DNA of 64,000 nucleotides from Hermatobates lingyangjiaoensis (GCA_026182355.1 JAPFBL010000366.1:62001-126000); one strand, 5' to 3'. Positions 1 through 10,677 are shown, counted from the stretch's first letter. The notes: generated by a model not told the origin, from the letters alone. Numbers and translations: made by a program.

Positions 1-258
1 GTACGGAGACATATTAGAATTTAAATATCTCAAAAACCCAAATTTTATTCTCAGAATATACCGTCAGGAATTTCATTTGTAACATTAACGAAAATTCAAT
101 CCATATTCTGAACTGGTAAATTTCAATAAGGCTAATCCATTTCACTTAGTATCTTCTCGAATGTACGCGATAATGGCAGTTTATGCCATTAAGAAAGTCG
201 CAGTTAAAAACATTTTTATACAAATTCTTTAATGTTCTAAACGAAATTTTGCGAGATA
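1..258. other. A+T-rich sequence, nothing recognised
   Basis: No ORF of note, repeat structure or RNA gene is visible before the MITE that starts at 261. Confidence 0.6.
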
Positions 259-260
259 TA

Positions 261-636
261 CAGACGCTCCCCTACTTACGAACAGTCGAGTTACGAACAA
301 CGGTACATACGAACATTTCTGCGGGTATGTTGAAAAATTTTCTGACAGAGATGATGTAAGTTAGATTTTGTACTTCTTCCAAAAGTAAATTAAACTTCAT
401 TTTATTTGTTTTATTACGCACATGCACATACACATCTTTATAAAGCGTATTATTTTATTAAATATTAATTTTTCAGTACAAACCAATACAGGATACATAT
501 ACAAGCCTTAAACATACTTATATAAGCCTTAAACATACATTCCATACAAAATATAGCACTGAAGCAACTTACGAACAAATTCACCATATGAACGGCCGTT
601 CGGAATGTATCTTGTTCGTAAGTTGGAGAGCGTCTG
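261..636. mobile_element. Mariner-like MITE with TA target duplication
   Basis: The element starts CAGACGCTCCCCTACTTACG and ends with a near-perfect inverted copy finishing GAGAGCGTCTG. Both ends are flanked by TA (259-260 and 637-638), as expected for Tc1/mariner insertions. It is about 376 bp with no transposase frame, so it is non-autonomous. The inverted arms cover roughly the outer 25-30 bp; the interior is A+T-rich. The superfamily is inferred from the TA duplication and TIR style only. Confidence 0.75.
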
Positions 637-790
637 TATTCAATTACAACTTAGTTGAATGTTTGAAATTCCAGTAGATGCGACCTATGTTATTAGGTAT
701 ATGGTATTATGTGACACTCATAGTATGTAGAACCTCTATATGCTCGGGACTGCCAACCCATGTGATATGGGATCAACAACAGGAAGAAAT

Positions 791-950
791 CAGAAAAATT
801 ACTAAGATCTTTCAACCATATGATCTTTGGCATAGTCTAACTGATACAATATGAGTTAGACTAGGACGAAGACATTGTTTGTTAAGACTTCATGTTTTGT
901 TATAACGAAAATCATTGTTTTTTGTTGAAAGATCTTAGTTAATTTTTCTG
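791..950. mobile_element. Diverged family A foldback element
   Basis: Outer arms 791-816 and 924-950 are inverted copies containing the AAGATCTTTCAAC / GTTGAAAGATCTTAG block seen in the better-preserved family A palindromes (for example 22133-22292). A GACGAAGAC motif near 870 corresponds to the hammerhead-like core of that family, but the hairpin following it is no longer well formed. This is an old copy. Confidence 0.55.
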
Positions 951-1020
951 ATGACTATGGTTGTTGTTTGTTTGTGTTCCAATACACACAATTATAAGGT
1001 ATTCACCTTTTATTGATGTT

Positions 1021-1222
1021 TCAGGGGCGGAAATTGTGGCTCATTTATTACTTAGCACCCATTTTAGTAATGGGCCAGACAACTTACCGTTGATTCTACA
1101 TTGGGAGTCCTAAATTTTGCGTAACTCAAATGTATTTAGAGTGGAGATCTTTAACAAGTACCTGACATCGTACAGGCTCGGGACCAACGTTTTAACGTCC
1201 TTTCCGAGGGACAAGTGATCAC
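1021..1222 (-). mobile_element. tRNA-derived SINE, body fragment
   Basis: Read on the minus strand, this matches the body of the SINE at 17292-17722 and 60260-60522: the segment around ACATTGGGAGTCC, the GACATCGTACAGGCTC segment and the GTTTTAACGTCC segment recur in the same order. The tRNA-like head is missing, so the copy is truncated. Confidence 0.65.
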
Positions 1223-1520
1223 TATGGTTTTGACGTTCATTTTTATTTCCTATTATATTGGGAACTTATGAATGTTCCCATGTTATTGGTGTACATTCAT
1301 AGTATGTACATAACCCAGGTTGCCAACCCATACATTATCATAGTATATAGTTACTATTACTATAATATATTATATAAATAAATAGTAATTATTACTATTA
1401 TATAGTATATAATTAACATAGGCTGTTGTTATATGGAATAGTAAATAGAACTTCAGCTATATAGAACCAATGTTATGGATGGGATTACATGTTACATGGG
1501 ATGTTATATACAACTCATAA

Positions 1521-1628
1521 TCAATGATCAAACCACAATAACAAATTGGAAAACTATAACCGAAGTTGTCAGTTGGGTTTTTGACTCTGACGAAGACCGC
1601 TTGTTACGGTTGAAAGATCTTAACTCAT
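1521..1628 (+). mobile_element. Family A palindromic element, partial
   Basis: The left part carries the GATCAAACCACAATAA terminus and the right part the GACT-CTGACGA...GTTGAAAGATCTT ribozyme-like block at 1583-1621. The base that would complete the downstream stem I strand is changed (AACT instead of AGTC), and the distal arm is absent. Family B begins about 25 bp downstream. Confidence 0.65.
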
Positions 1629-1651
1629 AATACATGAAACCTATATTATGT

Positions 1652-1850
1652 ATTGTAGGGTAAAAATCTAATGAAATGGTCTCCAAATATAAAAAATTTA
1701 ATGATATAAACAACGCTGAGGAAGAACACTACGTGTTCGAAACGCGTTGTTTATATCATTAAAATTTTTATATGTGGAGACCATTTCATTAGATTTTTAC
1801 CCTACAATGAGTAAATACCACATAATAACTGATTGCACTACATTAGAATA
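1652..1850. mobile_element. Family B palindromic element
   Basis: Two inverted arms (about 1652-1715 and 1745-1808) begin and end with ATTGTAGGGTAAAAATC and its complement. A one-sided tail (GAGTAAATACCACATAATAA..., to about 1849) follows, also present at 6670-6715 and 48263-48302. The centre holds a hammerhead-like core (1716-1748). No coding capacity; likely a non-autonomous Penelope-related unit by analogy with family A, which is inference. Confidence 0.7.
1716..1749 (+). ncRNA. Hammerhead-like core (family B)
   Basis: CTGAGGA (1716-1722), one extra A, a 6-bp stem II GAACAC/GTGTTC with loop TAC (724-738), GAA (739-741), then the palindrome ACGCGT (742-747) and T748 as the would-be cleavage base. 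The surrounding arms are complementary and could hold the core in a long helix, so stem I pairing is ambiguous. Activity is not shown. Confidence 0.5.
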
Positions 1851-2040
1851 TATTATGTATGTATTATAATATTATGTATTAATAATATTACTATATTATG
1901 TAAGTATACATGAAACCTATCTATATTATAGATAGGATTGCCAACTCATTTTATATAAAACTGAGTTAAAACATATTCTTTCTTAGGTAAATGCTTTTTT
2001 TGTTTAATAAACTATAGCAATTTTTAAAAAGCATGCAGGA

Positions 2041-2345
2041 TTGATAAGCGGATGCAACTATAAATAGATGGAAGGGGGAAATAGGGGAATAGAGATCTTT
2101 AGAAGTGATGTAAACAAGCAAGATGTGATAATGGGAATAACAAGTGAAGTCAGCAATGATAAAGACATCAGGTTATCGGGAGGTCGTCAGAGTGACCATC
2201 ATCATGCGGTAGTAACACATTGTCAGCACAGTCTTATCGGAACAGCACACATGGAGCAATTAGCGTCTTCACAGCAGACCTTTAATCGACTGTTACGTAT
2301 GGTTAGCGTTGACCAGTGGCATAGCGTGAGTTCTGTATAAACGTT
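2041..2345 (+). other. Higher-complexity segment with TATA-like box and 90-codon ORF
   Basis: This stretch is less A+T-rich than its surroundings. A TATAAATAG string lies at about 2060, and an open frame from 2068 to 2340 follows. The predicted product contains an HHH run and several Ser/Gln residues and matches no family I know. The ORF starts only a few bases after the TATA-like box, so a promoter for this ORF is not credible as drawn. It could be an exon, an old repeat or chance. Confidence 0.2.
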
Positions 2346-3860
2346 CCCCCTTCTACTCGTATCACAGCTATACGATCACACACACAAACACACAGAATCT
2401 TATCTAAACGTTCTAGCGTCTGTTTCTGCTAGTTAGTTAATACTCTTCCTAGAGTTTTAGAGATAGAACAATCATAAACAACATAAATCAGGCCACTTGG
2501 TATGTATGTTTCATTTACGTATTTTACGTAACATTGAATCTAATAACGTCATACTCCCTGCGTAAGCTACCAATAAACAAAATAAGCATCTGTAATATGT
2601 CTTAACGAGTTCCATGTGGTGAATGGAAACACGAATTTACGTGTAAAATTTCGAAAAGTTGCAACCAATAAAAGACATAACAAATCGAAAAAACCATTTA
2701 CATCAAATGAATTCACCGAAAAACTGAGAATGCATTGAATAAAAGTAGCAATAACTATAATATTTATTCCAAACATTTTTTCCTGTCATATCAAATAAGA
2801 CTAAACACTTAAAAAAAACATGAACAATTGGCGATAGCTATATGTTAATATTTTGACGTTCTCTTCACCTATCAGTGAAGGTAAATGTACCCACCCACCT
2901 ATCACATAGACCTTTCGAATTTCCGAAAGTTCCATTCGTTTTCACTAAAACTTAAATGAATAGCAATTGTTTTTAGTACCCATAATTAAAGATTCTCTTC
3001 TTTGATTTTATTAATCTTGAAGAAATTAACTTGTTAATTAAGGATAGCTCTGAAAACGTTCTGTATAGGTCAAATTGAAAATTTAACATCAATAATAGCT
3101 TTTCACCTACACCTTCTGTTTGTTTCCCCTTCAAAACTCTCCTCTTGGTCAATGGACATTTTTTAGGCAACAAAAAACAGGAAGCAATTTCAATTAATAA
3201 AAAAAACATATATTTGTATTGAGTTTCTTTATTTATTTTTTTTAAAAAAATTTGAATATTTTATATTTGAACAGTTAGTTAAAACGTCATCCGATGCAAA
3301 ACAAAAAAAAAAAGAAAAAATACTGGGAAAGTTTATATTTCATAGAGTGGGTAAATAAAATTAAAAAAAGTTGTAAAAAGAAGGGGTAGCAAAGGATATA
3401 AGTAATTCAGAGGACGTTGTATTATTTGTTTAGAATCATTTTGCAAACCATTTTCAGATTCAATGCAGTTTATACAAAAAAAAAATCTTTAGCTATTTCA
3501 AAAGTACTGATATGATAAAATAACATTTCTGTTTGAATTGAACCAATGTAGAGACATTTCACCTAGTTAAATTATACCATTCCGTCATAAGAGCTTCATC
3601 GATAGGTAAAAAAAAAATCCTGCTCTATTGCATTGATTCTTTATGGTGTGATGAAACAACTCCACATCTTTATGAATATTAACTTAGTTAAAAAAAAAAA
3701 CAAATTCAAACCTTCAACAGGACATTTCAATAAAAAGTATGCAAAATTCCCTGATCCCCCCTCCCAATGTAAACAGAATTTTTCCATTATAAACATAATT
3801 AATATTTGATGGTGTGTATCTCAATGTTTAATTTAATCTTAATACAATGTATTTTATTGT

Positions 3861-3864
<4 letters not shown>
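2346..3864. other. A+T-rich sequence, nothing recognised
   Basis: Several A or T homopolymer runs (for example 3233-3250, 3300-3318, 3692-3702) and no repeat or gene signature that I recognise. Confidence 0.5.
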
Positions 3865-3907
<43 letters not shown>

Positions 3908-3908
3908 T
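3865..3908. repeat. (TA)n microsatellite
   Basis: Nearly pure (TA)n abutting the long-tailed arm of the PLE foldback at 3909. Frames through it read as Tyr-Ile repeats and are not genes. Confidence 0.95.
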
Positions 3909-4244
3909 GAGTGTATTTCGGCAGCAAGTCCTCTTTCAAGAATGTATTATTGAATTTGATAACAGATTCTGCATTCACGATCTTCCTACTTATAGCTTCT
4001 ATTTTCCTTACAATTTTCTTTTGAGAAGGTGATAATTGCCAAAGCAAAATATCATACGACATTCAGAAGGCTGAAACACTAAATAAATGAAACCCCAGTG
4101 AAGTGTTTATTTAGTGTTTCAGCCTTCTGAATGTCGTATGCTAGTTTGCTTTGGCAATTATCACCTCAAAAGAAAATTGTAAGGAAAATAGAAGCTATAA
4201 GTAGGAAGATCGTGAATGCAGAACCTGCTATCAAATTCAATAAT
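3909..4244. mobile_element. PLE foldback pair 1
   Basis: Left arm 3946-4087 and right arm 4106-4244 are about 140-bp nearly perfect inverted repeats with an 18-nt spacer. Both arms read outward as the same short PLE-type N-terminal segment (RKIVNAES..IKFNN). On the left (minus strand) the frame continues another 37 nt (3909-3945) through LKEDLLPKYTHI before (TA)n. On the right it stops at FNN and goes straight into (TA)n. Both halves are relics without RT. Confidence 0.75.
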
Positions 4245-4262
4245 ATATACATATATATATAT

Positions 4263-4420
4263 ATAACTTTAAATTACACAAAGCACGACACAGAAAAGAG
4301 ACTAAAAAGAACACTTACAGAATTCAATATTTCGAACTGTTGTTCGTCATCAGGAGAGTAGACTGGAAGAGAGGACGAAGTGAGAGAGATCTCCCCACGT
4401 CGAAGAACGGAGCGCGAATG
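4263..4420 (-). mobile_element. PLE terminal repeat-like segment, family C
   Basis: Minus-strand copy of the segment at 13038-13189 (plus) and 37793-37935 (minus). Shared features are the CGCGCTCCGTTCTTCGACG block, an AGTCTACTCTCC spacer, the ribozyme-like core, and an end GTAAGTGTTC... running into (TA)n. No coding content. Confidence 0.7.
4326..4353 (-). ncRNA. Hammerhead-like core (family C)
   Basis: On the minus strand: CTGATGA (4353-4347), one extra C (4346), stem II GAAC/GTTC with loop AACA (4345-4334), GAA (4333-4331), ATAT (4330-4327) and T4326. The core strings match the hammerhead consensus. Stem I is short (about 2 bp), so self-cleavage is uncertain. Confidence 0.5.
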
Positions 4421-4447
4421 GTCCGTTATATATTCATATATATATAT

Positions 4448-5720
4448 GAAGCAGCCTAAATAAATGGATTTAAAAAAACATAATTAATATGTTTATTAAA
4501 AACATATTAATTATTAAAATGTTTATTATAAACATATTAATACTTTAAAGTTTCACTTTAATCGCTCAAAATTTGCAATTTTCACCTATTTATTTTTTTA
4601 ATCAAATTTTATAAAATTGCTACTTTTTTTATATGTTTTAAAAGAGGTTTTTTAATAGATAGTTCAAACCTAGTGAAATGTTATTTTTGTTTCAAATCAT
4701 AGAAGTTGGAATACGTGTTTTCAAGACTTGAACATGACATGTTATTGTATCCAGGTAAATAACTATTCTTATGTTTGATGTAAACACTTTATTACTGTTT
4801 GTCATAACATATAGTTTTCAGTATGAATGTTATGTTCACAATGTACTCCAATTATTCCAAACAATGGTTGAAGTCACAATTAATTATCCAGTTAATTGCT
4901 CATTTGTAGAGATATTGAGTTATTTGAGATAATGAAGTGATATGGTTCCACTTGACCTTGAGTTATGCAATCATTATATATCTGCATTGCTTAATAACAG
5001 TCCAAATTTGTTTAACTTTTATTTTTTTTCTTTTTAGTTCCGTATTGCAAATTCAGTTTATCTTAATACATGTGCAAACATAGACTATTATGTTTCGAAT
5101 GTTTCAACTTTTTCGTCTTCAGATGAAGTTTTTGATTACTTTCTCAGTGAATTGACACTCAAAATTGTCTTCATTTCAATGCAATTGAATCAGTAAAAAA
5201 ACTGAAAAAAAAGAAGTTGTACATAGTATATAATTTAAGATTATTATGAACTCGACTTACTGATTAACTGATATCAAACCCTGATAACATTAGCAATATC
5301 TTTATTTTAATTCAAAAACCTCTTTTATAACTAATCATTTTTAATAACATTAAAATATCATTGCAATTCAACAAAATTTCGAAAATAAAAATTTTAATTT
5401 CAGTTCTAAATTCTAAATAATTGAAAATATATGTACTTCAAATACACAATATTAACAAGAACATCTTAATGGTTTTACGTTTGATTTGAAATAACTATTA
5501 GTCCAATACAAAATTTCAGTCATTACAGGTTTATTCGAAATATTCGAATCTGTTGCATCATCTCAGTACTCGAAAACTCGAAAAAAAAACTTGTAAAAAT
5601 GTAACATTGGTGGTTATCATTTGTTTACGTTTTCGTAATCATCTGTCAAATGACACAGATGTTCTAAGGCATAGTTTTAAATTAATTTTGGTTAACTTAA
5701 TTACATTAAATTCATGCATT
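4448..5720. other. A+T-rich sequence, nothing recognised
   Basis: A short local repetition of AACATATTAAT-type words at 4475-4545 is the only structure noted. Confidence 0.5.
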
Positions 5721-5724
5721 TCGT

Positions 5725-5805
5725 CAATTCTTGTTGAAGATGGGTGACACCCGAAACCGGTCCGATAGCTACGGCAGCAGTGTACGAGGTAAGACGGTAT
5801 ATTAT
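5725..5805 (+). mobile_element. PLE terminal repeat-like segment, family G
   Basis: Shares the block GAAACC.GTC....TAG followed by GTATACGAGGTAAGACGG (here GTGTACGAGG...) with 54329-54396. It carries a good hammerhead-like core at 5734-5763. Confidence 0.65.
5734..5763 (+). ncRNA. Hammerhead-like core (family G)
   Basis: TTGAAGA (5734-5740; consensus C3 is T here), one extra T, perfect stem II GGGT/ACCC with loop GAC (742-752), GAA (753-755), palindrome ACCGGT (756-761) and C762 as cleavage base. One or two bp can form in stem I (G5733-C5763 and a wobble). The C3-to-T change would be expected to weaken activity. Confidence 0.45.
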
Positions 5806-5923
5806 TTATTTAATATGTATTAATTACATTAGTTGGAACTTCAGTTCTTTTGTGATAAAGAACATTATTTTTTTCAAAATTATTCATTTTTAAATACATG
5901 TAACCTAACATACATTGATAAAA

Positions 5924-6021
5924 GTGTGTGTTTATAATTTCTCTATGTTTCTTCATCTATATTGAACTTTATTTGTACTTTTCGGATCCTGTTTTCATAA
6001 AAAAAAAAAAAAAAAAAAAAA
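5924..6021 (+). mobile_element. Family F PLE-end fragment with poly-A tract
   Basis: Matches the segment after the ribozyme core at 11687-11780 and 27080-27150 (words TCTATGTTTCTT, ATTGAACTTTATTTG, GTTTTCATAAAA). It ends in a run of about 22 A. Confidence 0.55.
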
Positions 6022-6040
6022 TGCAAACATATATTGATAT

Positions 6041-6213
6041 AAAGATTTCACATAAACACGTAAAATAACAATCAATGATCAAACCACAATAAGAAATGGG
6101 AAAACAAGACTAAGATTTTTCAACCGTAACAAGCGGTTAAAAACCCAAGAGTTGGAACTAAGAGTTGAAAGATCTTAGTCTTGTTTTCCCATTTCTTATT
6201 GTGGTTTGATCAT
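6041..6213. mobile_element. Family A palindromic element
   Basis: Begins with the one-sided AAAGATTTCACATAAACACG tail. Inverted arms then run from GATCAAACCACAATAAG at 6077 to its complement ending at 6212. The inner part, including the CTGACGA box, is partly deleted, so no ribozyme core is complete. Confidence 0.8.
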
Positions 6214-6503
6214 ATATTGATCTATATACTTTAATCTATTAGTATTATATTTCCTTTTATTTTATAATTAAATTTTAAGATATTACGATTCCATTGAAAT
6301 GTAGCTTAGTAGCTGTAAAGTACAGAAATAACAAAACACATGGACGAGTATTTTTTTTTTAAAAAAACTCAAATTATTATTATTTGTTCATCCGGGACCT
6401 ATTCTGCTCCTATTTCCTTGTTATAAATATTGTTCAACTTTATATAATGTCATTATATAAGGGGGGGGCTATAGAATTTTCACCTTACTAATATAATTCT
6501 ATT

Positions 6504-6715
6504 ATTGTAGAGTAGAAAGTTAATAAAATGGTCTCCATAAATAAAAATTTTAATGGTATAAACATTAATTATACCATTATAATAAAATTTTTTTATATGG
6601 TATAAACATTTTTGGTATAAATTTTGGTATAAACATTTTTTTATGTGGAGACCATTTTTTTAACTTTTTACCCTATAATGAGTAAATACCACATAATAAG
6701 TGATTGCACTACGTT
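6504..6715. mobile_element. Family B palindromic element, internally rearranged
   Basis: Same termini as 1652-1850 (TTGTAGAGTAGAAAG... and ACTTTTTACCCTATAATGAG plus the ACCACATAATAA tail). The centre is replaced by partly duplicated AATTTTGGTATAAACATT words and the ribozyme-like core is lost. Confidence 0.65.
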
Positions 6716-7495
6716 AAAAATAATTCTATTACTTTGGGCTGAATGTTAAAATGATTGTAGGTAACTAATGAGAGTTATTGTTAAAAAAAAACCATGTAAA
6801 TGCAAATTATTTAAAAGGAAGTATATAGATCGATGGGTAGTGAATGTCACGATCGAGGTTAAGCATGCAGGCATGATGTGGTATAAGATGTTGGGTAGAT
6901 ACCTGTGATTGGTGAAATACTATAGTAGGTAGATGGGTGATACTGGGTGATACACTATACTGAAACTAAAATACACCGCACTGACGATACTGATACTCCC
7001 TGTCTCTTCTCAATAAGACTGACTTGAAGCAACACGCAGAATACTAGAGGCAGATAGGGTCAGTTGGGAGGGATTCAAACTTCCGTGATCTAATAATACA
7101 TCAAGAGCAGTTAAAGTAAGGGGGTTCAACATCAGCCTATAATCAGTAAATAGAAGAATTTTTTTTTAAGGGGGGAAAAATGAGATTTGATTTGAGAGGA
7201 TATACTGAGTTGATGTGACACAATTGAAGGGCACTTAAAACAAATCGACGAACAAGAACCCGACCGCCTAACCCACTTGGGGTACACCTATTTATAATCT
7301 CTCTAAAATTAAATAGGTGTCTACTCGACGACCTAAAGCTCCTACACAGTCAAAACAAACTTCTTTACAGCATGTTCCAGTTATTTATAAAGGCACATTT
7401 TATTAAAACAACACTAGGACTAACTTATTACAAATATGTAAATCAGAAAACAAAATACTGTTATAGCCAACTATAGCATTTTATAACACAACTGC
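6716..7495. other. No gene seen; possible old SINE near 7250-7390
   Basis: The words CGACGACCTAAAGCTCC and ACCCGACCGCCTAACCC are reminiscent of the SINE bodies elsewhere in the window but too diverged to assign. Confidence 0.3.
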
Positions 7496-7644
7496 TTAAG
7501 CAAAACTTGAAAAGGGAGCGAAAATAAGAAATATTCAATAGCATATTTAGCTCCTTTAAACAGAACTGTTTATTTTGAGGGAATCGCAGTTCCCTAGCGT
7601 CTATTTTAACCATACCATATCAAAGTAGTTAAACAACAAAATTT
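7496..7644. repeat. 149-bp dispersed direct repeat, copy 1
   Basis: Nearly identical to 8973-9121 in the same orientation. It includes a small internal inverted word (GGGAATCGCAGTTCCC). No ORF; element type not recognised. Confidence 0.85.
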
Positions 7645-8037
7645 TACACTTCTACCTGTGAAAAAAGTTTTAAATAAAAATCGAAACGTTGGTAATGAGA
7701 GTTTAATTTGAACATGAAGAACTGATCGAGCCCTGATAAAATTTTGTATTGTTTCTACTTTAGGGTCGATACTTTTAGCAATATTTATATATATAAGCAA
7801 CAGGCGTCCCTGACTGTCTTCGGAGCAACTCACCTATGAAAAAGGATTTTAATAAAAATCGAAACTTTGGTAATGAGAGTTTCAATTTGAACATGAAGAA
7901 CTGATAGAACCCTGATAAAATTTTATTTTGTTTCTATTTCACGGTCGATACTTTTAGCAATTTTTATATATATATATATAATATATATATATAAAAATCA
8001 GGACTCCTTGCCTGTCTTCGGAGCGACTCGCATCTAT
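7645..8037 (-). repeat. Tandem pair of PLE-end-like units, family H
   Basis: Two successive units (about 7648-7830 and 7835-8037) each contain a CCTATGAAAAAG... or related start, a hairpin before GAAAC (clear in the second unit: GGATTTT / AAAATCGAAAC), the words GGTAATGAGAGTTT and TTTGAACATGAAGAACTG, a short (TA)n, and a terminal TGTCTTCGGAGCRACTC. The same family appears inverted at 26162-26265. It resembles PLE terminal sequence; strand assignment is uncertain. Confidence 0.5.
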
Positions 8038-8972
8038 CTTCCTGAATCAATTATTTAATACAAATTCTACAATAAAATATAATTAATAACAAAACGTATT
8101 TATGCTTGGCAATGTTAAATATTTGGGCTGTCTCTATAAAGATCATATACATACACATTGGATACGTAGTGTATAATTAATTTTAACTTTATAAAGATTA
8201 GTATAAAAAAAATTTGTAAAATCTCTGTGGCCATATCAATGAAATTTTATTTTGGTAAATTGTTTGAGGTTACCCAGAAGAAGATGGAAATAAATTGTTA
8301 AATATATTACTTATTAATTGTTAAATTTGAAGGAGGAAGCAGGATAATAAATCAAGAGTGCTTGAAAAATTGAAAATAACTCACTATGAAGAAATGGTTA
8401 CAGCCACTGAAGATGTAAAGATGCGCGTGTTGACAATAATACAGTCTGCACAATGGCATGAACTTTGATAAAATATAGGTAAATTACCCGATGCAATTGC
8501 AAAGAGTGTCACGGTTCAGTTGTTTCAACCATTACAAATGACTTGACCACAAAGTGCTTTTTGTCGCCCATGTTTCAATATGAATAAGGAAAAACACTGA
8601 ACTTGTATTGTTACAGAGTTGAACATCAGAGGAATACTGATTATACATCTGTCGAGACAATCAACTAATTCTGCTCAGGTTTAGTTCCAACTGCATTGAA
8701 TACTTTTAATTAAATTTTATTCAAATAGTCATCCCTCTAGGGTTCAACCGAGCCAACTTTCATAACGACCAATGTATGCATTTTCAAAGACCAGGAAGCT
8801 ATCAAAGCTAAATAGAGCTAAGCTAAAATCTCTCAGAAATTATGAATCCTTTTTTTTTTTTAAATTATTAAAACAATTATGATTTCATGAATAAATAAAA
8901 CAAAGCGTTATAGTGGGCATCACTTATGGTATTTATAATAATTTTAAGATAACTAAAGGTGGATTAGACTTA
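8038..8972. other. No feature recognised
   Basis: A+T-rich, short frames only. Confidence 0.5.
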
Positions 8973-9121
8973 TTAAGCAAAACTTGAAAAGGGAGCCAAA
9001 ATAAGAAATATTCAATAGCATATTTAGCTCCTTTAAACAGAACTGTTTATTTTGAGGGAATCGCAGTTCCCTAGCGTCTATTTTAACCATTCCATATCAA
9101 AGTAGTTAAACAACAAAATTG
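8973..9121. repeat. 149-bp dispersed direct repeat, copy 2
   Basis: Partner of 7496-7644 with only a few differences. Unlike copy 1 it is not followed by the family H tandem, so the boundary at 9121 is probably the true end of the repeated unit. Confidence 0.85.
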
Positions 9122-9930
9122 TTTAACACCACTCCCGTGGTGCCCCATACCAGATTTTTCAAGTTCATCAAAAACCATTAAAACCGTAAAAATGTTTAAG
9201 AGGAATTTAGTTCCATTCACCGGGGATTCAAGATGCTGGGTTTTTATCAAGTGAAAGGTTATGTTTTCAAAAGCATACTTCAATAAGAATGATAAATAAA
9301 CAGTCATGTTCTAGAAAGGGAGTGAAATTTGAAGAAGGCTCAGCTGAGACGGGAGGAGGGGAATTGGTTTGACATTCGACGTAACCTATTGGGTAAGGGC
9401 AGCTAGTAACGGTAGACAGGCGAGCATTAAGTGAATGGAGCCAGTGTTGCACAACGCCGTTTTCTCGCGGACTTGCGACTTCGTTCTCAATCACTTCCCC
9501 TCCATCCAATCGTGCCAACCGGCCTCTTATTCGCAACAACCTCTGAAGAACAAAAAAAAAATTCCCTCGTCAGTTCTATGAAACCAATTCACACATCCCA
9601 TTAGACAACTCGCATGTTTGCTATTCCTGAAGTAAATATCAAAAAGAACTGCATAAATGTCCACTTCTCTAGTATTTCCCCATTAGGTCCTGACAGGATA
9701 GGTCATTATTGCGAGTTTCTCTGGCACATGACTAGGATTATAACCCCACCTATTTGATGTCTTGAAAATGACTGCACAGCAGACAATCAAAACGCGACGA
9801 CATGCCACGATAGCTACCTGGAGAATACAAGGAGGACACACAACTTCAGTTGTTCTCCAACAAAAAATTAATTTTTCGAAAGTTTCAAACTCGTAGAACG
9901 AAAATACTCAATCGTTTATAACCAATCACA
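9122..9930. other. Unassigned; higher-complexity patch at 9320-9545
   Basis: The 9320-9545 patch is less A+T-rich, and a 90-codon minus-strand frame overlaps it (9267-9539). The predicted protein has no motif I recognise. Old repeat or chance is as likely as a gene. Confidence 0.25.
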
Positions 9931-9934
9931 TGAT

Positions 9935-10080
9935 ATAAAAATCAACGACTAAACCACATGAAGAAACTTAGAAACTGGACTAAAATACTACACAACATTT
10001 CAAGTGCTACTCTGGGAGATACTTGTTTTGCCGAAAGATCTTAGTTATTTTTTTTACTGTAGGTTAGACATTGATATACA
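9935..10080. mobile_element. Diverged family A foldback element
   Basis: Has inverted ends (AAATCAACGACTAAACCACA and CTGTAGGTTAGACATTGAT) and the GCCGAAAGATCTTAG block in the expected place. This copy resembles the variant at 52055-52478. Confidence 0.5.
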
Positions 10081-10113
10081 TCTACATTTTTACAAATATA
10101 TATATATATATAT

Positions 10114-10305
10114 TATCAAACCACAATATGAAATGGGAAAACAAGACTAAGATCTTTCAACCGCAACAAGCCGTCTTCGTCAGAGTCAAAAACACAACTC
10201 TGACGAAGACCGCTTGTTGCGGTTGAAAGATCTTAGTCTTGTTTTCCTATTTAATATTGTGGTTTTATCATTGATTGTTATTTCACGTGTTTATATGAAA
10301 TCTTT
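10114..10305. mobile_element. Family A palindromic element, well preserved
   Basis: Arms run inward from ATCAAACCACAATATG (10114) and outward to its complement at 10268, followed by the one-sided TTGATTGTTATTTCACGTG tail to about 10305. Both arms carry the ribozyme-like block, one on each strand. The left end abuts (TA)n (10099-10112). No coding content. Confidence 0.85.
10196..10238 (+). ncRNA. Hammerhead-like core (family A)
   Basis: CTGACGA (10200-10206), one extra A, stem II GACCG/CGGTT with a 7-nt loop (208-224), GAA (225-227), palindrome AGATCT (228-233), T234 as cleavage base and AGTC (235-238). Upstream ACT pairs with AGT to give 3 bp of stem I; other copies have GACT and 4 bp. A minus-strand counterpart sits in the left arm at about 10144-10187. 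Confidence 0.55.
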
Positions 10306-10312
10306 ATATATA

Positions 10313-10500
10313 TGTCACTTCAAATTCGAAAAAACGATCCAAACTGGACGCAAATCAGTTCATAAACGAAGGAAAGCAAAGGATTCCTGCCATTGTGTTT
10401 CCGGCGTGCTTGGTCGCCCATTCTCTTTTTTCCTGAAGACGGATCATCCGAAAATTTGAGTTTGTAAGTGTATCTCTTTCTCTGTGTGTTTCTATATATA
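10313..10500 (+). mobile_element. PLE terminal repeat-like segment, family E
   Basis: Related to 25965-26118 and 45990-46140. It holds the words TTTCCGGCGTGCTTGG and CCATTCTCTTTT, the core at 10432-10460, and GTTTGTAAGTGTATCTCTTTC, and ends in (TA)n. The 81-codon frame through it is incidental. Confidence 0.65.
10432..10460 (+). ncRNA. Hammerhead-like core (family E)
   Basis: CTGAAGA (10433-10439), one extra C, short stem II GGA/TCC in GGATCATCC (441-449), GAA (450-452), palindrome AATT (453-456), T457 and GAG (458-460). GAG can pair with the upstream TTC for 3 bp including one wobble. Confidence 0.45.
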
Positions 10501-10507
10501 TATATAT

Positions 10508-10636
10508 TTTGGGAGCAGGCCTTCATTGATACATGTTCTATTAAAACCTATGCCTATTTCAATTTTGACGCATTTTCGAATTAATTTTTCAAATTTGAAA
10601 ATATTTCAAAATTGAAATAGGCATAGGTTTTAATAG

Positions 10637-10641
<5 letters not shown>
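10508..10641. mobile_element. PLE foldback pair 2
   Basis: Left arm 10533-10566 and right arm 10608-10641 are perfect 34-bp inverted repeats. On the minus strand the left arm encodes IEIGIGFNRT and continues 25 nt through CINEGLLPKY into (TA)n. The right arm stops after FNRT and enters (TA)n (10642-10696). Same asymmetry as pairs 1 and 3. Confidence 0.75.

Positions 10642-10677
<36 letters not shown>

Noticed and set aside
3847..4062. ORFs ending in Tyr-Ile repeats (also at 13089, 26073, 32528, 47665, 47682, 48870, 49818)
   Set aside because: The Tyr-Ile runs are translated (TA)n. Only the short PLE-like portions next to them carry information.
10214..10459. 81-codon ORF as a gene
   Set aside because: It spans the tail of a family A palindrome and a family E PLE end, both non-coding repeats found elsewhere.
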